Shown here: piece by piece, positions 1-5,539 of the stretch
How the letters are laid out: each line of letters opens with the position of its first letter
Numbering within the stretch: position 1 is the stretch's first letter
Source: Saprospiraceae bacterium
GTDB taxonomy: Bacteria > Bacteroidota > Bacteroidia > Chitinophagales > Saprospiraceae
Direction: 5' to 3'
Length of the DNA: 5,539 nt
Assembly (NCBI GenBank): GCA_020630045.1
Contig: JAHDCE010000130.1
Span: 3,668-9,206, forward strand
The notes under the pieces: generated by a model
The model's database searches: none
What the model was told of the DNA's origin: nothing
Seen by the model: the letters and a program-made list of their open reading frames with translations, nothing else
Position numbers and translations under genes: made by a program

Positions 1-80
1 AATCTTCCTTTAATCCCAGCCGTTGGATTTATGATGAGGAACGATTCAAAATGAGGCTTTCTCGTTGGAATTATCAATAG
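1..80 (+). CDS. Possible C-terminal end of an upstream gene (partial)
   Basis: The third forward frame is open from the left edge to a TAG at 78-80 and gives 25 residues ending in RLSRWNYQ. The composition (W, Y, F, R, D and E mixed, ordinary codons) looks like the tail of a real protein, whereas the second forward frame stops almost at once and the first gives 17 plain residues before a TGA at 52-54. I cannot assign a family from so short a piece. No in-frame ATG supports a separate small gene starting inside it, apart from one that would leave only nine residues. About 100 bases without a gene follow. The reading could be chance, since 25 open codons are not rare. Confidence 0.35.
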   Translation, partial: SSFNPSRWIYDEERFKMRLSRWNYQ

Positions 81-181
81 AACAATTTAACGATTGAGGA
101 TGAACGGATAAATCATGGTTTTGTTTTTGATATAAGATAAAATGTGTTTTGGTGGCGATATGTTCCATTTAAAACAAGTTC

Positions 182-412
182 ATGAATTCCATTATAAAAA
201 ATCAAGTGATGGGTGATAAGAAAAAAAACAAAGACGGGGGAAATTCCGCCGCTTCCAACTCCCAAGAGGATTTGACCAAAGCGGATTTGAAAAAGAAAAA
301 GAAAAAGGGCAAGGATGGAAGCAGTGGATTTGAAACTGCGGGCGACTTGTGTTTATGTTTATTCTCTCCCATTGGTTTCGTTTGTGAGGTATTCGGTATA
401 TTTTCGGATTAG
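182..412 (+). CDS. Small lysine-rich protein with a cysteine-containing hydrophobic tail, function unknown
   Basis: I do not recognise this 76-residue protein. The first two thirds are hydrophilic: K/D/N-rich at 10-20, a small S/A/N/Q stretch at 21-29, then a block of six lysines at 37-42 followed by GKDG. The tail (about 57-74) is hydrophobic, has Cys57, Cys59 and Cys68, and ends IFSD. Such a tail could insert in or lie on a membrane, but it is short and broken by Ser-Pro-Ile-Gly, so a true transmembrane helix is doubtful. The start is uncertain: ATG at 182, or Met10 at 209, which gives a more natural GDKKKNK N-terminus; neither has a Shine-Dalgarno sequence. The stop lies eight bases before the pseudouridine synthase ATG, so the two are probably co-transcribed. 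Codon use looks ordinary, which supports a real gene. The opposite-strand frame here is Ser/Phe/Pro-rich and reads as a shadow. Confidence 0.55.
   Translation: MNSIIKNQVMGDKKKNKDGGNSAASNSQEDLTKADLKKKKKKGKDGSSGFETAGDLCLCLFSPIGFVCEVFGIFSD
290..307 (+). repeat. Three tandem copies of AAAAAG encoding six lysines
   Basis: Three perfect copies of the hexamer AAAAAG lie in frame as AAA AAG pairs and encode Lys37-Lys42 of the small protein. Because the unit is six bases long, gain or loss of a copy would add or remove two lysines without shifting the frame. A run of eight A at 221-228 lies upstream in the same gene. Confidence 0.8.
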
Positions 413-420
413 TAGATAAC

Positions 421-1161
421 ATGAAAAAAAAATTACAACAAATAACCGTCCTCCACGAGGATGAAGATATTATCGTTGTCAACAAACCACCGAGATTGTT
501 GACCGTTCCGGATCGTTATGCACCGGAAAAACCGAATTTGTATCATTGGTTGCAAAAACGACAAGACGATAAGGTATTCATCGTTCATAGATTGGACAAG
601 GAAACCAGTGGAATCATCGTTTTTGCAAAGAACGAAACCGCCCACCGGCATTTGAGTATCCAATTCGAAAAAAGGCAAACCGATAAGTCATACCTCACCC
701 TTGTAGACGGACAAATGTACAAGGAGGAAGGAGTCATAGAAAAACCCATCGCCCTCCACAAAAACGGAAAGCGAATGCTCGTTACCCGTTCCGGAAAACC
801 ATCCGTTACGGAGTACAAAGTATTGGAATCATTCAAACGTTTTACCCTAGTAGAAGCGATGATTAAAACCGGCAGGCTTCACCAGATTCGAATCCACTTC
901 GAATCCATCGGATATCCGCTAGCCATTGACGCCATCTACGGAAAACGGGAAGGTTTGTACCTTTCTGAAGTCAAAGGAAAAAGATACAACCTTGGTAAAT
1001 ACGAAGAAGAAAAATACTTGATGGATCGAGTTATTCTCCATGCTTGGAAACTCGGTATTACCCATCCGCGGACAGAAGAGCAAGTCGAGTTCGAAGCAGA
1101 ATTGCCCAAGGACTTTTCAGCGGTGCTCAAGCAGTTGAGGAAATGGGGAGCGAATAAGTAG
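421..1161 (+). CDS. RluA-family RNA pseudouridine synthase
   Basis: This 246-residue protein should isomerise specific uridines to pseudouridine in 23S rRNA or tRNA, in the cytoplasm. The family signature is clear. The N-terminal strand EDIIVVNKPP (15-24) is followed by HRLDKETSG (56-64), whose Asp59 is the expected catalytic aspartate, and by GRLHQIRIH (151-159), the conserved uridine-binding segment of RluA-type enzymes. YPLAIDAIYG (165-174) and VILHAWKL (204-211) complete the catalytic core. There is no S4 RNA-binding domain in front, so it resembles the short RluA/TruC-like group rather than RluC or RluD; a charged insert (about 175-202) lies between two core strands. Which base it modifies cannot be read from the sequence. 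The ATG at 421 is followed by nine A, giving MKKK. It closely follows the small lysine-rich gene and ends four bases before a strong hairpin terminator. Confidence 0.93.
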   Translation: MKKKLQQITVLHEDEDIIVVNKPPRLLTVPDRYAPEKPNLYHWLQKRQDDKVFIVHRLDKETSGIIVFAKNETAHRHLSIQFEKRQTDKSYLTLVDGQMYKEEGVIEKPIALHKNGKRMLVTRSGKPSVTEYKVLESFKRFTLVEAMIKTGRLHQIRIHFESIGYPLAIDAIYGKREGLYLSEVKGKRYNLGKYEEEKYLMDRVILHAWKLGITHPRTEEQVEFEAELPKDFSAVLKQLRKWGANK

Positions 1162-1165
1162 CAAT

Positions 1166-1204
1166 AAAAAAAACGCTTGGAATCAAATTCCAAGCGTTTT
1201 TTTT
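1166..1204. terminator. Bidirectional intrinsic terminator between convergent genes
   Basis: A perfect 10-bp inverted repeat (CGCTTGGAAT at 1174-1183 with its complement at 1187-1196) encloses a three-base loop CAA. It is flanked by eight A on the left and eight T on the right, so the pairing extends to 18 bp. Read on either strand, a GC-containing stem is followed by a U tract. It begins four bases after the pseudouridine synthase stop and lies about 20 bases beyond the stop of the minus-strand leucine-rich-repeat gene, so it should end transcription from both sides. Confidence 0.93.
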
Positions 1205-1223
1205 AGATTCGAAAAGTCATCGA

Positions 1224-1763
1224 CTACCTAAAAACAATAAGCGTCGGCTTCGCCTTCTCCAAAGATTCCACATCATTAGCCGGAACTTTTGTAGCGCTCA
1301 AGTTCAGGTATTCCAAGAACTTCCAATCATTGATATTACTAGGAAGCGCCGTGACCGGTGTACTTTGCAAATCCAAATATTGAATGTTCGGAAGTTTTTC
1401 TACGATATTATCGGGAATCGAGGAAAATTCACACATCGGCAAGGCCAATACTTGTAATCTTGGGAAATTGAACACCTGCTTCGGAAATGCTTTGGTATCC
1501 ATGTCATATGGATAGATATACAGTTGATATACCTTTCCGGGAGGAATCAATTTTTCTTCCCATTCAACGGTTTTGTCCGTATACTTCATTAAGTACACCT
1601 TGACCAGACCGTCCTCGTTCGGAGTAGCGTCTTCCAAGTTTTTCAAATAATAATGAGGTTCTTTTTCAATGTCTTCCGGGGAAAGGGGTTCTCCTTCCGC
1701 TTGTGCGAAACTGATGGACAATCCTACAAAGAGGAAGAAAATCAAACTGTAAAACGATTTCAT
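1224..1763 (-). CDS. Secreted or periplasmic leucine-rich-repeat protein
   Basis: This protein of 179 residues begins with a clear signal peptide: MKSF, then a hydrophobic core (about 4-18), then SFAQA, with cleavage likely near residues 20-22. No lipobox cysteine follows, so it is probably soluble in the periplasm or exported. Residues 23-100 are acidic and aromatic with no motif I recognise. From about 103 to the end there are two and a half leucine-rich repeats with a 23-residue period: LQVLALPMCEFSSIP, IQYLDLQSTPVTALP and LEYLNLSATKVP. Such repeats usually bind proteins, but no partner is evident. I chose the ATG at 1763 because it places the signal peptide at the N-terminus; the in-frame ATG at 1832 would add 23 residues in front and would swallow the likely promoter. 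It has its own divergent upstream region and shares the terminator at 1166-1204. Confidence 0.85.
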   Translation of the reverse strand: MKSFYSLIFFLFVGLSISFAQAEGEPLSPEDIEKEPHYYLKNLEDATPNEDGLVKVYLMKYTDKTVEWEEKLIPPGKVYQLYIYPYDMDTKAFPKQVFNFPRLQVLALPMCEFSSIPDNIVEKLPNIQYLDLQSTPVTALPSNINDWKFLEYLNLSATKVPANDVESLEKAKPTLIVFR

Positions 1764-1810
1764 GATATTAGGATTTGGTATTGAACACGAAAAAAGATGA
1801 AACGATGCCA

Positions 1811-1818
1811 CAAAAATA
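1811..1818 (-). promoter_or_regulatory. Possible Bacteroidota -7 promoter element for the leucine-rich-repeat gene
   Basis: On the minus strand these bases read TATTTTTG, an exact match to the Bacteroidota -7 consensus TAnnTTTG. It lies about 48 bases upstream of the ATG at 1763, leaving a leader of roughly 40 bases. I find no TTTG or TTG at the usual -33 distance, so the promoter would be incomplete. For the divergent plus-strand gene the best I can see is TATCTTAC at 1849-1856, which misses two consensus positions, so I do not list it separately. Confidence 0.35.
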
Positions 1819-1895
1819 AAATAATTCGGCATTGCATTGTGTTAATGCTATCTTACGTCCGGTTATCGCATTGCTAAAAAACAAACGATTAAATC

Positions 1896-2297
1896 ATGAT
1901 TGCAGGAATCGGAGGCATTTTTATCTATTCTACCCAACCCGAACGACTCGCAGGCTGGTACGAAGAAGTGCTTGGGATTCGGCACGAATCCCCCGAAGGT
2001 TACAATGTCTGGTACGCTACCTTCTTTTATCAAGATTCGCAAAATAATAAAAAGACCTACACCATTTGGTCCATCCATCCCGCCAAGGAAGAATTGGATA
2101 AATCTAAGAAGGCCTTTACCATTAATTTGAGAATATACGATTTGGAATCATTTGTTACCCAAATCCGCTCCAAGGGAGTAGAGGTAAAAGGCGTCGAATC
2201 CCATCCCGAAGGGAAATTCGCCTGGCTACAAGACCCGGACGGCAACTACATCGAACTCTGGGAAGACACCTATATGTACGACAAATCAGCATCATGA
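1896..2297 (+). CDS. VOC (glyoxalase/bleomycin-resistance fold) family protein
   Basis: A 133-residue protein with the two paired beta-alpha-beta-beta-beta modules of the vicinal oxygen chelate fold. Module one covers about 4-60, with the typical helix PERLAGWYEEVLGI (15-28). Module two covers about 73-123, with the helix DLESFVTQIRSKGV (82-95) and the closing motif DPDGNYIELWE (113-123). Family members are glyoxalases, dioxygenases, isomerases or drug-binding proteins that normally bind a divalent metal. Glu120 matches the last metal ligand, but the positions where the first module and the start of the second normally carry His seem to hold Gly7 or Ile8 and Thr75. It may therefore not bind metal in the usual way, and the substrate is unknown. 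The ATG has no Shine-Dalgarno sequence but follows an A-rich leader. Its stop overlaps the next start as ATGA, implying translational coupling with the oxidoreductase. Confidence 0.85.
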   Translation: MIAGIGGIFIYSTQPERLAGWYEEVLGIRHESPEGYNVWYATFFYQDSQNNKKTYTIWSIHPAKEELDKSKKAFTINLRIYDLESFVTQIRSKGVEVKGVESHPEGKFAWLQDPDGNYIELWEDTYMYDKSAS

Positions 2298-3436
2298 GTC
2301 AAGCAGGATTTAGTTATTGGGAAAAGGAAACCTTTTTCATGAAGACCGATTATTTGATAGTCGGAAGTGGAATCGTAGGACTCAACGCCGCCATTACCCT
2401 GAAGCACCGATTTCCGGATGCTCGCGTAGTCGTTCTGGAACAAGGCATGGTTCCTACAGGAGCAAGTACCCGGAATGCCGGATTCGCCTGCTTCGGAAGT
2501 ATCTCCGAACTGGAAGATGACCTGAATCAATCAACGGTTGACGATATCTTGTCACTGGTTGAAAAACGATGGGCGGGGCTACAACGACTCCTAGGAAGGG
2601 TAGGGACCCAAAAAATGAATTTCCTCAATCTGGGAGGATATGAATTATTCCGAAAGGAAGACCAATCGTCATTCGCCACCTGCTCCGAATCCCTAGGGTT
2701 TTGGAATCAAAAAATAGACGGCATTACCGGAATGAAAGACACTTATGTCTTGGCAGACGAACAAATCCGGACATTCGGTTTTCAAGGCATTGACCATTTG
2801 ATACTCAATAGAGCCGAAGGACAAATCCATACCGGAAAAATGATGGCCGCTTTACTTGATATCGCCATCGATTCGGGAGTTCGGATATTTAACGGAGCAA
2901 CAGTGGATCAAATCCAAAGTCACGGTTCAGGTGTCGATATACAATTGACAGATGGAAAACAGTTCCGTTCGGCGAAAGTCTTGGTTGCCACCAATGGTTT
3001 TGCAAAACGATTGATGCCTGAACTCGCTGTTACGCCTGCTAGGAACCAAGTACTCATCACCAAACCGGTTGCCGATTTAAAAGTCAAGGGAACATTCCAT
3101 TATGATAAAGGTTATTATTACTTTCGGAATGTCGGGAATCGTATCTTATTCGGCGGAGGCCGAAATTTATCTCCTCAGGAAGAAATGACGGATGCTTTCG
3201 GTACCACCAACCTGATTCAAAATCGGTTGGTCGAATTAATGGAGCAAGTTATTCTGCCGGACACTTCATTTGAAGTCGATATGTGGTGGAGTGGAATCCT
3301 AGGAGTCGGCGACATCAAAAGACCCATCGTCAAACTTGTGGATGACCACGTCGCCGTCGCCGTGAGGATGGGCGGAATGGGCGTAGCTATCGGTTCCTTG
3401 ATAGGAGAAGAAGGAGCGGATTTAATTTCAATATGA
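2294..3436 (+). CDS. FAD-dependent oxidoreductase, DAO family
   Basis: A 380-residue flavoprotein of the D-amino-acid-oxidase/glycine-oxidase fold. The dinucleotide-binding motif GSGIVG is at 24-29 after the strand TDYLIVG. Glu49, at the end of the second strand (VVVLE), should bind the FAD ribose. TGASTRNAGFACFGS (55-69) is the conserved segment next to the flavin. EGQIHTGKMM (175-184), VLVATNGFA (229-237) and the C-terminal RMGGMGVAIGSLIGEEGADL (358-377) complete the FAD-binding half; about 245-345 forms the substrate domain. Such enzymes oxidise amines or amino acids, but the substrate cannot be told here. There is no signal peptide, so it is probably cytoplasmic. I keep the ATG at 2294, which overlaps the VOC stop, since the preceding residues FSYWEKETFF look like real protein; Met16 at 2339 is the alternative. 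The next gene begins one base after the stop. Confidence 0.9.
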   Translation: MSQAGFSYWEKETFFMKTDYLIVGSGIVGLNAAITLKHRFPDARVVVLEQGMVPTGASTRNAGFACFGSISELEDDLNQSTVDDILSLVEKRWAGLQRLLGRVGTQKMNFLNLGGYELFRKEDQSSFATCSESLGFWNQKIDGITGMKDTYVLADEQIRTFGFQGIDHLILNRAEGQIHTGKMMAALLDIAIDSGVRIFNGATVDQIQSHGSGVDIQLTDGKQFRSAKVLVATNGFAKRLMPELAVTPARNQVLITKPVADLKVKGTFHYDKGYYYFRNVGNRILFGGGRNLSPQEEMTDAFGTTNLIQNRLVELMEQVILPDTSFEVDMWWSGILGVGDIKRPIVKLVDDHVAVAVRMGGMGVAIGSLIGEEGADLISI

Positions 3437-3437
3437 C

Positions 3438-4847
3438 ATGAATCAATTATTTGCTATCGTAGATTTGGAAACCACAGGAGGGCGGGCCGATCGGGATCGT
3501 GTCATCGAGGTGGCAGTCGCTTTATACGATGGCGAAAAAATCGTTGACCGATTCGAAAGTTTGGTTCATCCCGAACGATCCATTCCCTACAATATCACTC
3601 GAATCACCGGTATTACGAATGAGATGGTGCGCGAGTCGCCCAAATTTTTCGAAGTCGCCAAGCAAGTGGTCGAAATGACGGAAAACGCCATCTTCGTAGC
3701 CCACAATGTTCGGTTCGATTACTCCTTCCTTCGTGAAGAATACAAGCGGTTGGGATATACATTCACACGAAAACAATTGTGTACCGTAAAACTATCCAGA
3801 AAAGCGTTTCCCGAAATTATAGGGGGCTATAGTTTGGGCAACCTCATCAAATATTTTGATATAAAGGTAAGCAGCCGACACCGTGCGATGGATGACGTAT
3901 TGGCGACCGTTGACGTGTTCTCAAGGATTATCAAAGTCAATCATGGAACCGATTTCGATAACGTATTGAAGAAGGGCATTAAAGAAGCGCTCTTGCCCCC
4001 CGGAATCACCATCGAGCAACTCCATGAGCTACCCGAAGAATGCGGAGTCTATTATTTTCATGATGAAGAAGGTACGGTCGTATATGTAGGCAAAAGTATC
4101 AACATCAAGAAACGGATATTTGACCACTTTCGTGGAAAAGGTTTCAAGGAACAAAAGATTGAACGACATGTCCGAGGTATCTCATTTGAAATCACCGGAA
4201 GCGAATTGGGGGCATTGCTCCTAGAATCAGTAGAAATTCACCGACTTCAACCCATCATCAATAAGGCCCAACGGGGTAGGGGGACGGCCTGCGGAATCAT
4301 TACTTACCAAAACCAATCCGGGTATTGGTGCTTCAAGTTAGCGGATTTGAAAAAAAGTAAAATCCGACAAGGAGCCTGCACGGCGGTTTTCGATAAGGAA
4401 AGTTTGGCAAGAATGAAAATGTTCCGCCTCAAAAATCGATATGAACTTTGCGAATGCCTCCTAGGAGGTGGAAATAAAAAAGGAAACAGTTGCATGTACT
4501 GGCAAATCGGTCAATGTGCAGGTGCAGGCGTATCACAGGAACCGGTGGAAGCATACAATGAAAGGGCATTGGAAGCAATTTCCGAATTGAGCCGCGCTTA
4601 CGAACAAGATTGTCTATTACTTGATAAAGGTCGAACCGTAGGGGAGAAGACCGTCGTCCTTATCGAGGATGGTGAATTTCGAGGTATGGGATATTTGGAG
4701 TTTGATGATGCGGTACAAATAGAAGACATGAAATCTTGCGTCAAAAATTTTGATAATAATTCAGTAATACCGAATATTATCCGAACATATTTATCAAGCC
4801 ACAACGATATTGAAATGATTCCCCTTCCGGGGAAAATAAACGAATGA
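3438..4847 (+). CDS. DEDDh exonuclease fused to GIY-YIG nuclease (DnaQ-Cho/UvrC-like)
   Basis: A 469-residue two-nuclease protein, probably in DNA repair. The N-terminal domain (about 1-165) is a DnaQ-type 3'-5' exonuclease with all acidic residues visible: Asp9 and Glu11 in DLETTG, Asp94 in HNVRFD, and His148 with Asp153 in HRAMDD. After a linker, a UvrC/Cho-like GIY-YIG domain spans about 198-280: GVYYF (203-207), VYVGKS (215-220), Arg226, and SELGALLLE (255-263), whose Glu263 should be the catalytic glutamate. A cysteine region follows: Cys338, Cys340, Cys352 and Cys360, then YNERALEAI as in Cho homologues. The UvrC 5' nuclease and helix-hairpin-helix domains are absent, so it would make a Cho-like incision only. 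The position of the usual fourth cysteine holds Gly364. Fusions of this layout are known in Bacteroidota and Actinobacteria; the in vivo role here is inference. It starts one base after the oxidoreductase stop. Confidence 0.92.
   Translation: MNQLFAIVDLETTGGRADRDRVIEVAVALYDGEKIVDRFESLVHPERSIPYNITRITGITNEMVRESPKFFEVAKQVVEMTENAIFVAHNVRFDYSFLREEYKRLGYTFTRKQLCTVKLSRKAFPEIIGGYSLGNLIKYFDIKVSSRHRAMDDVLATVDVFSRIIKVNHGTDFDNVLKKGIKEALLPPGITIEQLHELPEECGVYYFHDEEGTVVYVGKSINIKKRIFDHFRGKGFKEQKIERHVRGISFEITGSELGALLLESVEIHRLQPIINKAQRGRGTACGIITYQNQSGYWCFKLADLKKSKIRQGACTAVFDKESLARMKMFRLKNRYELCECLLGGGNKKGNSCMYWQIGQCAGAGVSQEPVEAYNERALEAISELSRAYEQDCLLLDKGRTVGEKTVVLIEDGEFRGMGYLEFDDAVQIEDMKSCVKNFDNNSVIPNIIRTYLSSHNDIEMIPLPGKINE
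4819..4834 (+). other. Short hairpin at the end of the nuclease gene
   Basis: TTCCCC and GGGGAA form a perfect six-pair stem around the loop TTCC, within the last codons of the nuclease gene and 19 bases before the PPK2 start codon. No U tract follows, so it is not an ordinary terminator. It could slow ribosomes, mark an RNA processing site or be chance; the evidence is the pairing only. Confidence 0.25.
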
Positions 4848-4853
4848 TTCGAT

Positions 4854-5539
4854 ATGATTAAATTAAATGAACAACCTACTTTATTACCTGAACTGGATAA
4901 AAGTGAAGCTCGTAAAATCACCAAAAAAAGGGTGGAACGAATCGCCGAATTACAAAATGTAATGTACGCCGAAGGCAAACACTCCCTGCTTGTAATTTTA
5001 CAAGGAATGGATGGCTCCGGAAAAGATGGTGCCGTAGGTAAACTATTCGCCGATTGTCACCAAGGGGGGGTCAATATGTTTTACCACAAAAAACCGACTG
5101 AGGAAGAATTTGCCCATGATTTTCTTTGGCGTATTCATAAGAACAGTCCGGCCGAAGGCATGATACATGTTTTTAACCGATCACATTACGAAGACATCCT
5201 GATTCAATGGGTACACAATTGGATTGATGATGAAAAACGCGATAAACGGATGAATGCCATCAACGCATTCGAAGACTTATTGGCATTCGACAACAATACC
5301 ACCGTATTGAAATTTTTCCTACACATTTCTTTCGATCAGCAAACCATAGAATTGCAACAACGCATCGACGAATCGGACAAGCATTGGAAGCACAACGACG
5401 GTGACTGGGAAGAGCGGAAACATTGGGACAGGTACCAAGAGGCATATGAGTATGCTATTAATAATAGCACCACACCTTGGCACATTATTCCGGTGGACAA
5501 ACGCTGGCAAAGAGACTATGTCATGTCCGAAATCATCGT
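4854..5539 (+). CDS. ppk2: PPK2-family polyphosphate kinase, C-terminus cut by the window edge
   Basis: The 228 visible residues start at the ATG at 4854 and run off the edge. PPK2 enzymes transfer phosphate between polyphosphate and nucleotides (AMP, ADP, GDP and others), usually in the cytoplasm. The Walker A loop GMDGSGKDG (51-59) has Lys57 for phosphate binding. KKPTEEEFAHDFLWRIHK (79-96) is the conserved family block, FNRSHYEDIL (107-116) the Walker B-like motif, and KFFLHIS (153-159) a core strand. KHWK (176-179) and EERKHWDRYQEAYE (186-199) form the lid region, and PWHIIPVDKRW (208-218) the last conserved segment. Perhaps 20-60 residues are missing, judging from usual lengths. The P-loop reads GMDGSGKDG where many members have GMDAAGKDG, an ordinary variation. 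Which of classes I-III it belongs to I cannot settle. It starts six bases after the nuclease stop, so it is probably co-transcribed. A run of seven G (5064-5070) lies in frame at residues 71-73. Confidence 0.93.
   Translation, partial: MIKLNEQPTLLPELDKSEARKITKKRVERIAELQNVMYAEGKHSLLVILQGMDGSGKDGAVGKLFADCHQGGVNMFYHKKPTEEEFAHDFLWRIHKNSPAEGMIHVFNRSHYEDILIQWVHNWIDDEKRDKRMNAINAFEDLLAFDNNTTVLKFFLHISFDQQTIELQQRIDESDKHWKHNDGDWEERKHWDRYQEAYEYAINNSTTPWHIIPVDKRWQRDYVMSEII

Noticed and set aside
81..181. Possible promoter (TTTG and TATAAGAT-like stretches) or small RNA before the small lysine-rich gene.
   Set aside because: No TAnnTTTG match at a sensible spacing from TTTG, no stable hairpin, and only very short open frames; nothing specific can be supported.
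192..485. Minus-strand frame of 97 codons opposite the small lysine-rich gene and the start of the pseudouridine synthase.
   Set aside because: Its Ser/Phe/Pro-rich composition is what antisense of Lys/Glu/Gly codons gives, and it runs into the secure start of the synthase.
1764..1832. Upstream in-frame ATG at 1832 for the leucine-rich-repeat gene.
   Set aside because: It would put 23 residues before a well-formed signal peptide and include the TATTTTTG promoter element in the coding region.
1832..2130. Two overlapping plus-strand frames (about 71 and 76 codons) around the VOC gene start.
   Set aside because: Both overlap the VOC frame, which has clear family motifs; their products are rich in Arg, Pro and Leu without any motif.
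4457..4468. Perfect 12-bp palindrome CCTCCTAGGAGG followed by TG, resembling an operator or a strong Shine-Dalgarno for an internal start at the ATG at 4494.
   Set aside because: It lies in the middle of the conserved cysteine region of the nuclease, the next ATG is 25 bases away (too far for a ribosome site), and Bacteroidota rarely use Shine-Dalgarno sequences. Codon choice explains it.
4598..4978. Open frame of 126 codons on the minus strand across the nuclease/PPK2 junction.
   Set aside because: It is antisense to two well-supported genes and crosses their junction; its Ser/Phe/Ile-rich product has no recognisable motif.

Overview
The window looks like a stretch of a Bacteroidota chromosome. 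The evidence is indirect. Purine-rich Shine-Dalgarno sequences are absent before the start codons. One upstream region carries a TAnnTTTG-type -7 element, typical of the Bacteroidota housekeeping sigma factor. The protein types (DnaQ/GIY-YIG fusion, RluA-type synthase without an S4 domain, short secreted leucine-rich-repeat protein) also fit that phylum. I cannot name a genus. I see no tRNA, rRNA, CRISPR array, insertion sequence or prophage gene.

Layout. Positions 1-80 probably hold the last codons of a gene that begins outside the window. A small lysine-rich protein of unknown function (182-412) is followed eight bases later by an RluA-family pseudouridine synthase (421-1161). A long, near-perfect hairpin flanked by A and T runs (1166-1204) ends this unit and also the convergent gene on the other strand, a secreted leucine-rich-repeat protein (1224-1763, minus).

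From a 132-bp divergent intergenic region, four tightly packed plus-strand genes run to the right edge: a VOC/glyoxalase-fold protein (1896-2297), an FAD-dependent oxidoreductase of the DAO family (2294-3436, start overlapping the previous stop as ATGA), a DEDDh exonuclease fused to a GIY-YIG nuclease with a UvrC/Cho-like cysteine region (3438-4847, one-base gap), and a PPK2-type polyphosphate kinase (4854 to the edge, six-base gap, C-terminus missing). The spacing argues for one transcription unit. The functions do not form an obvious pathway; a repair or stress theme (DNA nicking and trimming, polyphosphate-driven nucleotide phosphorylation, redox chemistry) is possible but is inference.

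I do not see a clearly new biological system. The points most worth a second look are the nuclease's UvrC-like cysteine set, in which the fourth cysteine is a glycine, the VOC protein that keeps only one obvious metal ligand, the lysine-rich small protein with an in-frame hexanucleotide repeat, and the co-transcription of the nuclease with PPK2.
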